Positions 16,682-25,764 of a stretch of DNA of 64,000 nucleotides are shown here, piece after piece. Numbering within the stretch: the stretch's first letter is position 1; each line of letters starts with the position of its first letter. This stretch comes from Candidatus Sodalis pierantonius str. SOPE (lineage in GTDB: Bacteria; Pseudomonadota; Gammaproteobacteria; Enterobacterales; Enterobacteriaceae). The notes beneath the pieces were generated by a model, which saw only the letters and a program-made list of their open reading frames with translations, did no database searches and was not told where the DNA came from. Made by a program: the position numbers and the translations under genes. Location: positions 1,054,001 to 1,118,000 of the forward strand of contig NZ_CP006568.1 of assembly GCF_000517405.1 (NCBI RefSeq). Reading direction: 5' to 3'.

Positions 16682-17996
16682 GACCCTGTACACGATTCTG
16701 TGTAAATGCCTTTTCTCAGAAGTGACCGTCCAGGCGGTCACCGAACTCGATAATAAAGCGGCTCATTGCCATGCGCCAGTCCCTCAAAGGCATTGTCCAT
16801 TTCTGTGAGGCCGCCTGTATCGCCAGCCACACCACCTTTTTCACTGCGTCGTCGGTCGGGAACACCTTGCGCTTTTTGATGGCATGCCGGATCACGCTGT
16901 TTAACGACTCGATGGCGTTGGTCGTGTAGATCACCTTGCGGATGTCCGTTGGGTAGGCAAAGAACGTGGCCAGATTGGCCCAGTTTGCCTGCCAGCTTCG
17001 ACTTATTTGCGGGTAGCGGATGTCCCAGGCACTGGAGAACGCTGCCAGCGCCTGCAAGCCGGCTTCTTCCGTAGGGGCCTGATAGATAGCTTTCAGGTCG
17101 CGGGTGACGGCCTTGTAGTCCTTCCAGGAGACGAACCGCAGGCTGTTGCGCACCATATGCACGATACACAGCTGGAGCCGCGCCTCCGGATACACCGCGT
17201 TAATAGCGTCAGGAAAACCTTTCAGCCCGACTACGCAGACGATAAGGATATCGTTCAGGCCGCGGTTTTTCAGCTCTGTCAGCACGTTCAGCCAGAACTT
17301 TGCGCCTTCATTTTCGGCCAGCCACATACCTAGCAACTCTTTCTGGCCTTCGATGTTGATGCCCAGCGCCAGGAACACAGATTTGTTGATGATGCGGCTG
17401 TCCTGCCGGACTTTTAGAACGATACAGTCAAGATAAACAATGGGATAGACTGCATCCAGAGGCCGGTTTTGCCATTCGACAACCTGCTCCATGACCGCAT
17501 CGGTGACCTTTGAGACCAGCGCCGGCGAGACATCGGCGTCATACAGCTCTTTGAACGCGGTGGCGATCTCGTGGGTGGTCATCCCTTTGGCGTACAACGA
17601 TAAAATCTGGTTATCCATCCCGGTAATCCGGGTCTGGTTCTTCTTCACCAGTTGCGGTTCAAAGGAACCGTCACGATCGCGCGGAGTACGCAGCGCCAGC
17701 GAGCCATCGCCAGTGGTAACGGTTTTTGTGGAATAGCTGTTGCGGGCGTTGGTCCCCGGTTTAGGCTGATTTTTATCGTAGCCGAAGTGATGGGTCATTT
17801 CGGCATTGAGAGCTGCTTCGACGCTGATTTTTTTCAGCAGCCGATCGAAGTGACTGAGATCTTCAGGGGTTTTGAGATTTTTGGCCAGTTCGTTAGCCAG
17901 AGCCTGCAACTGTTTTTCGTCCATAAATTAACCTGTTTTTGATGTTGGATTGAACATATCAAAATCAGGCAAATACACAAATTTCTAAACAGGCTC
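16682..17996 (-). mobile_element. IS256-family element, copy C
   Basis: Complete 1315-bp copy, ends GACCCTGTACACG at 16682 and AGGCTC at 17996. The flanks share only CCGAAA on each side, a partial target duplication, and both sides belong to the same scaffold-like gene, so this is an insertion in place. Confidence 0.93.
16716..17924 (-). CDS. IS256 transposase, copy C (catalytic Asp lost)
   Basis: 402-aa frame is open, but the second catalytic Asp is changed: the segment that reads ACVDGLKGFPD in other copies is VCVVGLKGFPD here, Asp232 to Val. Other private changes are present (His117 in TTHEIA, Thr121, Ala for Glu in QALAAF). The enzyme should be inactive if the DDE assignment from family knowledge is right. 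Confidence 0.92.
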   Translation of the reverse strand: MDEKQLQALANELAKNLKTPEDLSHFDRLLKKISVEAALNAEMTHHFGYDKNQPKPGTNARNSYSTKTVTTGDGSLALRTPRDRDGSFEPQLVKKNQTRITGMDNQILSLYAKGMTTHEIATAFKELYDADVSPALVSKVTDAVMEQVVEWQNRPLDAVYPIVYLDCIVLKVRQDSRIINKSVFLALGINIEGQKELLGMWLAENEGAKFWLNVLTELKNRGLNDILIVCVVGLKGFPDAINAVYPEARLQLCIVHMVRNSLRFVSWKDYKAVTRDLKAIYQAPTEEAGLQALAAFSSAWDIRYPQISRSWQANWANLATFFAYPTDIRKVIYTTNAIESLNSVIRHAIKKRKVFPTDDAVKKVVWLAIQAASQKWTMPLRDWRMAMSRFIIEFGDRLDGHF

Positions 17997-18121
17997 CCGA
18001 AAACATGTCGATCATGATCGTGTTGCTGCACAGATACGTGCATTTTACCAGAAGACGTACGGCACGCATTCTGTCGCGTGACCCGCAACAGGCCGGCTGC
18101 GTGGCTGGCCTCGTTTCATTT

Positions 18122-18137
18122 GGTCGGGATCCTGACC
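18122..18137. promoter_or_regulatory. Second copy of phage palindrome (one mismatch)
   Basis: GGTCGGGATCCTGACC, 151 bp upstream of the capsid start, with the same ATTT lead-in as the copy at 13384. The central half-site is conserved and one C has become T. Confidence 0.5.
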
Positions 18138-18287
18138 ACACATCACACTCACAATCCCCACAAAGCAGCCCGGCTGGGTAGCCGGATACCTGATCCCCTC
18201 TGTCCGTCAGCGCCAACCGGGCAGCGTTGAAACGAGCCGGGAGATCGACACCTCGCAGGCGATTAATCACTATTCGGAGTGTGCATT

Positions 18288-19017
18288 ATGGCTTTTGATG
18301 CCAACAAGAACATGATCACCGCTGCGTTTGTGCAGCAGTTCCATGATTCGTTTGAAATTGCCTCGCAGCAAAAAGACTCTCGCCTGCAGGGCGCCGTCAC
18401 TGACCTAGGCCATATTACCGGGGCATCCTTCACCATCAACGATATGGGCACTATCGAGATGACCCAAATCACTACGCGGTTCGGTGATACGGTCTGGGAT
18501 GTCCCTGAAGCGGGAACGCGTAACGCCTTGATGGCGGACTGCGGGGTCTTCGTGCCGGTGGAGAAGCGTGACCTGCGCAAACTGATTGCCGATCCGCAGG
18601 GACCCTATTTGCGACTGACCCTGGCTGCGGCTAACCGCAAAAAGGACGACATTATTTATCGGGCGTTGCTCGATACCGTTTTGCGCAAAACATCGGATAC
18701 CGGTGCTTATGCGCCCGTCGCCCTGCCGACCACGCAAAAGATTGTCGCAAGCAAAACTGGTATGACCAAGGCCAAGCTTATCGCCGCCAAGGCCATGTTT
18801 CGCCGTAACGAGTGCTATGAACAGAACGGTGAGGCGCTGTATATCACCTACAACGCCGACATGTTGACGCAGATCCTCAGCGATACCACGTTGACCTGCG
18901 CCGACTTTATGGCGGTGAAGATGCTCCAGGAGGGCGCGGTGTCCAGTACCTGGTTGGGCTTTAAGTGGCTGGCGTACGAAAAGCTGGACGAAGCGAAAGC
19001 AGGCGAGCCTGCCGTCA
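18288..19017 (+). pseudogene. Phage major capsid protein, 3' end lost
   Basis: The first ~243 codons of a podovirus-type major head protein: MAFDANKNMITAAFVQQFHD, RFGDTVWDVPEAGTRNALM, LRLTLAAANRKKDDIIYRAL and KAMFRRNECYEQNGEALYI, typical of the phage capsid family of epsilon15/BPP-1-like phages. ATG 18288 has CGGAG 9 bp upstream. The gene is cut by IS256 copy D at 19018 and no 3' portion follows, since the far side of the IS is an IS5 remnant. Confidence 0.8.
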
Positions 19018-20332
19018 GAGCCTGTTTAGAAATTTGTGTATTTGCCTGATTTTGATATGTTCAATCCAACATCAAAAACAGATTAATTTATGGACGAAAA
19101 ACAGTTGCAGGCTCTGGCTAACGAACTGGCCAAAAATCTCAAAACCCCTGAAGATCTCAGTCACTTCGATCGGCTGCTGAAAAAAATCAGCGTCGAAGCA
19201 GCTCTCAATGCCGAAATGACCCATCACCTCGGCTACGATAAAAATCAGCCTAAACCGGGGACCAACGCCCGCAACGGCTATTCCACAAAAACCGTTACCA
19301 CTGGCGATGGCCCGCTGGCGCTGCGTACTCCGCGCGATCGTGACGGTTCCTTTGAACCGCAACTGGTGAAGAAGAACCAGACCCGGATTACCGGGATGGA
19401 TAACCAGATTTTATCGTTGTACGCCAAAGGGATGACCACCCGCGAGATCGCCGCCGCATTCAAAGAGCTGTATGACGCCGATGTCTCGCCGGCGCTGGTC
19501 TCAAAGGTCACCGATGCGGTCATGGAGCAGGTTGTCGAATGGCAAAACCGGCCTCTGGATGCCGTCTATCCCATTGTTTATCTTGACTGTATCGTTCTAA
19601 AAGTCCGGCAGGACAGCCGCATCATCAACAAATCTGTGTTCCTGGCGCTGGGCATCAACATCGAAGGCCAGAAAGAGTTGCTAGGTATGTGGCTGGCCGA
19701 AAATGAAGGCGCAAAGTTCTGGCTGAACGTGCTGACAGAGCTGAAAAACCGCGGCCTGAACGATATCCTTATCGCCTGCGTAGACGGGCTGAAAGGTTTC
19801 CCTGACGCTATTAACGCGGTGTATCCGGAGGCGCGGCTCCAGCTGTGTATCGTGAATATGGTGCACAACAGCCTGCGGTTCGTCTCCTGGAAGGACTACA
19901 AGGCCGTCACCCGCGACCTGAAAGCTATCTATCAGGCCCCTACGGAAGAAGCCGGCTTGCAGGCGCTGGAAGCGTTCTCCAGTGCCTGGGACATCCGCTA
20001 CCCGCAAATAAGTCGAAGCTGGCAGGCAAACTGGGCCAATCTGGCCACGTTCTTTGCCTACCCAACGTACATCCGCAAGGTGATCTACACGACCAACACC
20101 ATCGAGTCGTTAAACAGCGTGATCCGGCATGCCATCAAAAAGCGCAAGGTGTTCCCGACCGACGACGCAGTGAAAAAGGTGGTGTTGCTGGCGATACAGG
20201 CGGCCTCACAGAAATGGACAATGCCTTTGAGGGACTGGCGCATGGCAATGAGCCGCTTTATTATCGAGTTCGGTGACCGCCTGGACGGTCACTTCTGAGA
20301 AAAGGCATTTACACAGCATCGTGTACAGGGTC
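19018..20332 (+). mobile_element. IS256-family element, copy D
   Basis: Complete 1315-bp copy. Left flank is the capsid gene, right flank is the interior of an IS5 element; no target duplication. It therefore marks a recombination joint that removed the rest of the prophage. Confidence 0.93.
19090..20298 (+). CDS. IS256 transposase, copy D
   Basis: 402 aa, DDE residues kept. Private substitutions include Asn in IVNMVHNS (His and Arg elsewhere), Tyr in PTYIRKV (Asp elsewhere), Thr in TTNTIESLN and Leu in KVVLLAI. These are near the catalytic Glu, so activity is doubtful. Confidence 0.93.
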   Translation: MDEKQLQALANELAKNLKTPEDLSHFDRLLKKISVEAALNAEMTHHLGYDKNQPKPGTNARNGYSTKTVTTGDGPLALRTPRDRDGSFEPQLVKKNQTRITGMDNQILSLYAKGMTTREIAAAFKELYDADVSPALVSKVTDAVMEQVVEWQNRPLDAVYPIVYLDCIVLKVRQDSRIINKSVFLALGINIEGQKELLGMWLAENEGAKFWLNVLTELKNRGLNDILIACVDGLKGFPDAINAVYPEARLQLCIVNMVHNSLRFVSWKDYKAVTRDLKAIYQAPTEEAGLQALEAFSSAWDIRYPQISRSWQANWANLATFFAYPTYIRKVIYTTNTIESLNSVIRHAIKKRKVFPTDDAVKKVVLLAIQAASQKWTMPLRDWRMAMSRFIIEFGDRLDGHF

Positions 20333-21182
20333 CACCTACCTGCACGTCATAGTCATGCAGACTAAGATGACCACCCAGAAGTGTTTTAAACCGGAACATG
20401 GCCGTTTCAGCCAGTGAACGCCGGTGATAACCTACTTTCTTTTTCCAGGTATCGTTATTGCCGCTCAGATGCTGATTTGCCACCGCATGGTTACGCTCAT
20501 GGTATCGAGCTGGCCAATATTGCGCACCACTTCGCGGTGGGATAAGCGGCTTTATTTTTTTCCTCAGCAGAGCATCATGACAGTAACGCGTATCGTAAGC
20601 ACTGTCAGCCGACGCTTCCCTGATTTTTCGGTGGGTTTGGTTAATCAGCCCGGGCAGCGCCAGCGCATCTGTCGTACCGCTTAGCGATAAATCGGCACAG
20701 ATAATTTCATGTGTCGCGCTATCTACTGCCAGATGAAGCTTGCGCCATACTCTGCGCCTCTCAGCCCCATGCTGCCTGACTTTCCATTCGCCTTCGCCGA
20801 AGATTTTCAGGCCGGTGCCATCGATGACCAGGTGTGAGATTTCGCCGCGGGTTGGCGTTTTTATGCTGATGTCGACGGTTTTTGCTCGCCGGCTGACCAG
20901 AGAGTAATCTGGGCAGCGCAGCGACAGCCCCATCAGTTTAAAAATCGCGTCAACGAAACCCTGTAACGCCCGGAGCGAAAGGTTAAACACGCGCTTTATC
21001 ATCAGAACCGTGGTAATGGCCATATCGGTGTAGTGAAGCGGCCGGCCACGATGTTCAGGTGGTGTACTCTCAGTCCATGCAGCAATGGCTGACTCATCAA
21101 GCCATACTGTCATGTCCCCCCGCTGCCTGAGCGCATTGTTGTATGCGGGCCAGTTGGTGATTTTAAACTTTTGCTTTGCCAT
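20333..21182 (-). pseudogene. IS5 transposase, C-terminus lost
   Basis: Starts MAKQKFKITNWPAYNN at 21182, open through HDYDVQVG, then runs into IS256 sequence. The last ~24 codons of the 307-aa protein (ending NSVRIM in the intact copy) are missing. The Trp27 codon is intact here, unlike copy 1. Confidence 0.9.
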
Positions 21183-21257
21183 GGGGACCTGATGTTGAAA
21201 CGAATGTAGTGATCAGAGCCGCCAGTCACCTAAAAGTTCGATTTATTCAACAAAGCC
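20333..21257 (-). mobile_element. IS5-family element, copy 2, truncated
   Basis: Transposase-start side is complete and ends CAAAGCC at 21257. The other side is cut at 20333 by IS256 copy D, so ~130 bp including one terminal repeat are missing. Confidence 0.9.
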
Positions 21258-21409
21258 GATCTGAAAGTAAAAGGCAGCGCGCCTCGACGCTAAAAATCGG
21301 CACCAAAGTGAAGAGTATTCGATTAGTGTAAGGAGACCACAATATCGACTGTAAGATCGACGGATTCGGCGCCATGAAGCTGAAATTGGAATTTGTGAAG
21401 AAAATATAA
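21258..21409 (+). pseudogene. phnA: phnA (yjdM) 3' remnant
   Basis: The last third of PhnA/YjdM, a small zinc-ribbon protein once linked to phosphonate genes. Visible pieces in order: DLKVKGSA, a frameshift, STLKIGTKVKSIRLV, a TAA in place of the Glu codon, then GDHNIDCKIDGFGAMKLK and EFVKKI with the stop at 21407-21409. E. coli has the same string without breaks, from memory. The 5' part is removed by the IS5 end at 21257. Confidence 0.85.
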
Positions 21410-21504
21410 CTTTCCGTTTCGCAGGACGTGGTTTTCTATTTGTTCTGAGGTGACAATGAATTACCATAGCGTTACTTTTATCAGCTTTGGTACATGGATC
21501 CCCA

Positions 21505-22571
21505 ATGCGTCACCTGGCAGCCCTTGTTCCTTTAATTGCTCTGCTTGCCGCGTGCAGTAGTAAGCCATCCTCCTCCGATATGGCCTCGCAGGAAGCACCT
21601 TTAACCGGTGGGTTCCTGCGTCAGCCGCAGGCGGGCGCCGCCAGCCCCGAGCTGTATGGCGATTTCGCCGCCAATCCCAACGCCGAGCGTTTTATCGATA
21701 AAATGGTCAATGAGCATGGCTTTGACCACCAGGAGCTGCATAACCTGCTGGCCCAAACGCAGCGGCTGGACTCGGTACTGCGGCTTATGGAGCGGCAGGC
21801 GCGCGCGCCTGTTGCGCAAGCGCCTGCCGGACCGAACGGCGCCTGGCTGCGCTATCGTAAAAAATTCATCACCCCGGACAACGTGCAAAACGGCGTCGTG
21901 TTCTGGAACCAGAACGAAGACGCTTTGCAGCGTGCCGCGCGCCAATATGGCGTACCGCCGGAAATTATTGTCGGCATTATAGGCGTCGAGACCCGCTGGG
22001 GAAGGGTGATGCGCTGGCGACGCTGGCGTTCGAATATCCGCGCCGCGGCGACTATTTCGCCGCCGAGCTGGAAACGTTTTTGCTAATGGCGCGCGATGAG
22101 GGCGACGATCCGCTCGCGCTGCGCGGCTCCTATGCCGGTGCGATGGGTTACGGTCAATTTATGCCTTCCTCTTTCAAACAGTACGCCGTGGATTTCGACG
22201 GTGATGGCCATATCAATCTGTGGGATCCGCAGGACGCCATCGGCAGCGTCGCCAATTATTTCCATGCCCACGGCTGGGTACCGGGAGGCTTGGTGGCGGT
22301 GCCCGCCAGTGGTCAGGCGCCCTGGTTACAAAATGGCTATGACACGTGTTACACCCTGGCGACGCTGTCCGCCACGGGGCTGCCGCCGCTTGCGCCGCTC
22401 GGGACTGAACAACAGGCCAGCCTGCTGCGTCTGGATATCGGCACCGATTACCAGTATTGGTACGGGCTGCCGAACTTCTATGTCATTACCCGCTACAACC
22501 ACAATACCCATTACGCCATGGCGGTATGGCAACTGGGCGAGGCGGTGAGCCGGGCGCGGCTGGGCGGCTAA
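21505..22571 (+). pseudogene. mltB: Lytic murein transglycosylase B, internal deletion
   Basis: MltB is an outer-membrane lipoprotein that cleaves murein glycan chains. The start is ATG 21505 with lipobox LAAC. The frame is good to GVETRWGRVM (about 22011), which contains the catalytic Glu of the family; the next residues expected (GKTRIL) are missing and the frame shifts, resuming as DALATLAFEYPRRGDYFAAE and ending GEAVSRARLGG at 22571. The pattern fits loss of about 22 bp between two GATG repeats. The C-terminal half could start separately at an internal ATG but would lack the catalytic Glu. Confidence 0.9.
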
Positions 22572-22581
22572 CGCTTAGGGG

Positions 22582-22612
22582 TAAAAAACGGGCGCTGGTC
22601 AACAGCGCCCGT
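22582..22612 (-). terminator. Rho-independent terminator of the ABC permease unit
   Basis: A 10-bp perfect stem ACGGGCGCTG (22588-22597) with CAGCGCCCGT (22603-22612) and 5-nt loop. Read on the minus strand it is followed by TTTTTT, just after the permease stop. On the plus strand there is no T run for mltB. Confidence 0.85.
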
Positions 22613-22921
22613 CGAGGTCGGTCAAATATAATGGGGTGGCAACGACGGTTATTCGTAGCGGCGGAAATAGCGCTCCAAGCGGTTTTGCACCTTACCCAGC
22701 GCCGTGCTGAACAACAAATAAATCGCCGCCGCTTCGATATAGAGAATCAACGGCTCATAGGTCACCGACACAATGCGCTGCGCGGCCAGAAACATTTCCG
22801 GCACGGTAATGACCGCCGCCAGCGACGTGTCTTTGATAAGCGAGATAAATGAATTGGCCAGCGGGGGTATGGAGACAAACACCGACTGCGGCAAAATGAC
22901 CCTGCGCATTGCTGGTTCCGG

Positions 22922-23030
22922 TCACATCCGATCACTGATTCCGATTTCACCCGATCACTAATTCTGATTTCATCCGATCACTGATTCCGGTCGCCCGATC
23001 AGCGATTCCGATTCTGTCCGATCGCTCATC
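22922..23030. repeat. IS21 subterminal transposase-binding repeats
   Basis: At least four tandem copies of a ~21-bp unit CCGATCACTGATTCCGATTT with small changes. The right end, 25405-25507, has matching inverted copies (GGAATNNNTGATCGG). Multiple terminal binding sites of this type are typical of IS21 elements. They are not a CRISPR array: unit length and spacing do not fit. Confidence 0.8.
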
Positions 23031-23077
23031 TTCTGTTCCGCCATACTCTGGAGACTTTTAGCTTCCGGGGGCATGGC

Positions 23078-24626
23078 ATGGCACGTAAAAAGAAGAAAGC
23101 GAGAACGGAAATGTACATCTATATTAATGTGTTACGTATGAAATTCGAGCAGCGTCGCTCGAATCGCACTATCGCAGCAGCGCTCGGCATAGGCTGTACT
23201 ACCGTGCACGATATCCTCGGCCGATTCACGGTAGACCTGGTCTGGCCATTGCCGGCGGAACTGTCCCCCGTCGACCTCGATCGCCTGCTCTATCCCGGCA
23301 AATCCGGAAAAGTTATCAATACATTACCCAGCTGGCTTGATATCGATACTGAGTTAAGCCGCAAGGGCATGACCAAGCAGCTGCTCTGGATGGAATATCA
23401 GTTCGCCGTGGGCGGTGATGCCCTCGGTTACTCACAGTTTTGTGCACTGTTCCGTGACTGGAAAAAGAAGCAGCGGCGTTCTATGCGCATGGAGCACAAG
23501 GCTGGCGAAAAGCTCTTCATCGACTTCTGTGGCCCCACCGTACCTATCGTCAACTCTGCGACCGGTAGCTGTACGCTAGGTCGCTATCTTCGTCGCTGAC
23601 ATGGGCGTGTCAGGCTATGCGTATATCGAAGCCTGCGAAGGCCAGGACATGGCATCGTGGCTCAACGCCAATAGCCGCTGTCTGCACTTCATGGGTGGGG
23701 TTCCGGAGCTGATGATACCTGATAATCTGCGCAGCGCTGTCAGCACCCCTGACCGCTATGAGCCGGTCATAAACCAGAGCTACCAGGCGCTGGCAAATCA
23801 CTATGAGACAGTGGTGCTACCGGCGCGCCCGAGAAAACCGAAAGACAAGGCGAAGGCAGAATCAACTGTGCAGCTGGTAGAACGCTGGGTTTTGGCCCGG
23901 TTGCGTAAACGTAGGTTATACTCGCTGGCCGAACTCAACCAGGTGATACGAGAACTCAATCATGAGTTGAATCTGCGCCCGATGCGTCATTACGGCGGAC
24001 AAAGTCTCCTTGAACGCTTCGAGCAGCTGGACAAACCGGCTCTTGGGCCTCTACCGCCCACACAATGGGAATACAGTGAGTATCTCGTTGCCCGAGTGGG
24101 ACCTGATTACCACATAGACTACGGCAAAAACTGGTACTCGGTGCCGCATCCGCTGGTTGGCGAGCGCGTTGACGTCATCACCACCCAACGGCTGGTGCAA
24201 ATCCACCATAAGGGCGTCTGCGTGGCTACGCACCCTCGCAGCGATAACGCCTATAGGCACACGACTCAGGCGGCGCACATGCCGGCTAACCATAAGGGGC
24301 AGAGTCAGTGGACGCCGGAAAGGCTGTGCAGTTGGGCGCTGTCGGTGGGTGTGTGCACACTGAAAGTGGTCGAGTCCATCCAAAAGAGCAAAGCCCATCC
24401 GGAGCAGGCTTACCGCTCCGTGCTGGGGCTACTCAATCTGCAACGGCGCTATGAGACGACGCGACTGGAGAAGGCCTGCGCGCTGGCGTTGGAGAAAGGG
24501 TGCATTAACCGCTCTTTCATAGCCAACGTATTGAAACACGGTCGTGAAAGTGAGGTCACCCAGGACGGAGCCGGCGTATCAATGCTGGTTCACGAAAACC
24601 TCCGAGGTCCGGACAGTTATCACTAA
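23078..24626 (+). pseudogene. istA: IS21 transposase IstA, frameshift and stop
   Basis: N-terminal half 23078-23599 (MARKKKKARTEMYIYINVLR, helix-turn-helix, then GEKLFIDFCGPTVPIV, start of the DDE domain) shifts frame at about 23570. In the other frame a TAG follows VAVR before VAIFVADMGVSGYAYIEA. The second half 23601-24626 contains DDE-domain parts and the C-terminal DNA-binding region. Two lesions in the same place exclude a working IstA from this copy. Confidence 0.88.
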
Positions 24627-24637
24627 GGAGAATAAAT

Positions 24638-25387
24638 ATGGATACACTGTTAATAGCTCTGCGAGAGCTGAAGTTGTCGGCAATGGTCCAGGCGTTGGAG
24701 ACGCAACGCGAACTCCCGGGGAGTTATGGGGAGCTGGGGTTCGAGGAGCGGTTGTCGCTGATGGTAGAAGCGGAGAATTTGCATAGAAAAAACAACTACA
24801 TATGCCGTCTTCGACGGCAATCGCAAATGCGCTTGCAGGCAAAACCGGAAGATATCCGCTATATCCCTAGCCGAGGAGTGACACCGGAACAGATGCGAGA
24901 TCTGCTAGGGGGACAATATCTGAAATATCAGAAAAGCATACTCATCACGGGGCCGACAGGTACGGGCAAAACCTGGCTCAGTTGTGCGCTTGGTGAGCAG
25001 GCATGCCGGCAGCAATATAGCGTGCGTTACTGGCGAGTGGGTCGGTTGCTGGCCCATCTTCACCAGTGTCAGGTAGACGGGACCTATCTAAAATAGCTTA
25101 AGCAGTTAGAAAAAATAGAGTTACTGATCTTGGACGACGTGGGCCTAGAATCAATAAGTCCGATGCAGGCAACGATGCTGTTGGAGGTGATGGAAGATCG
25201 CTACGACAAAAGCAGCAGCATCCTGATCAGTCAACTGCCGGTGAAAAAATGGTATGGACTGATAGAAAACCCCACGACAGCTGACGCGTTACTCGATCGA
25301 TTAGTACACCCCAGCTATAGACTGGAACTTAAAGGCGAATCACTACGCAAAGAGCAAGGAGTAGCCAGCACAGGAAAAATAGACTAA
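24638..25387 (+). pseudogene. istB: IS21 helper ATPase IstB, nonsense
   Basis: IstB is the AAA+ ATPase that helps IstA. N-terminal MDTLLIALRELKLSAMVQAL, Walker A TGPTGTGKTW, then an in-frame TAG at 25094-25096 after DGTYLK, with the frame continuing LKQLEKIELLILDDVGLE (Walker B) and ending at 25387. It lies 11 bp after istA, the normal order. Confidence 0.9.
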
Positions 25388-25764
25388 ACCCGAGTCAGAA
25401 GATGAGCGAACACGTGATCGAATATCACTGGAATGGGTGATCGGAAAATATCGGAATAACTGATCGGATGTCGCCGAAACAGCTGATCGGATACGTCGGA
25501 ATCTGCACGCATCGCCTGGGTCGAATTCATGCCGATGGCCCATGCCGCTTCCCACTACGTCTTGGGTTCCGAGACGATGGCGTCGCGGATTATCTCCGAG
25601 CTGTAAGCGTCGACGCTCAGGGTGAAACCAATCAAAGCCGCCGGGAAGGCGTCCAAAGTGACGCTGGCGCTGGGTAAACCATAGAAAATCAAAAACAGCT
25701 GCACCAGCAGCGGTGTTCCCCGGATAACCCAGACATAAAAATCAGCAATTCCTTTTAGCGGTTG

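Larger units (their letters stand above)
15944..18081 (+). pseudogene. Phage scaffold-like protein, nonsense plus IS256 insertion
   Basis: Probable head scaffolding protein, N-terminus MWTIKPLFMNADAGEDAGG behind GGAG. The frame reads KGITND, then TAA at 16334-16336, then continues in the same frame as MGFILDEYLQRAPALV, so a sense codon (probably Gln or Lys) became a stop. IS256 copy C then splits it at 16682. The remaining 28 codons resume at 17998 (RKHVDHDRVAAQIRAFYQ) and stop at 18081. Across the IS there is also a one-base mismatch in an A run, so three lesions are visible. Confidence 0.75.
22910..25507 (+). mobile_element. IS21-family element
   Basis: About 2.6 kb, with imperfect terminal repeats starting TGCTGGTTCCGG on the left and TGCAGATTCCGA on the right (reverse strand). 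A 5-bp duplication CGCAT lies at 22905-22909 and 25508-25512 in the permease gene. Carries istA- and istB-type genes, both broken. Probably ISSoEn4 of SOPE (recalled). Confidence 0.92.

Noticed and set aside
22922..23030. Regular ~21-bp repeats looking like a CRISPR array
   Set aside because: They are subterminal repeats of the IS21 element with inverted copies at the other end; no spacers of even length and no cas genes.
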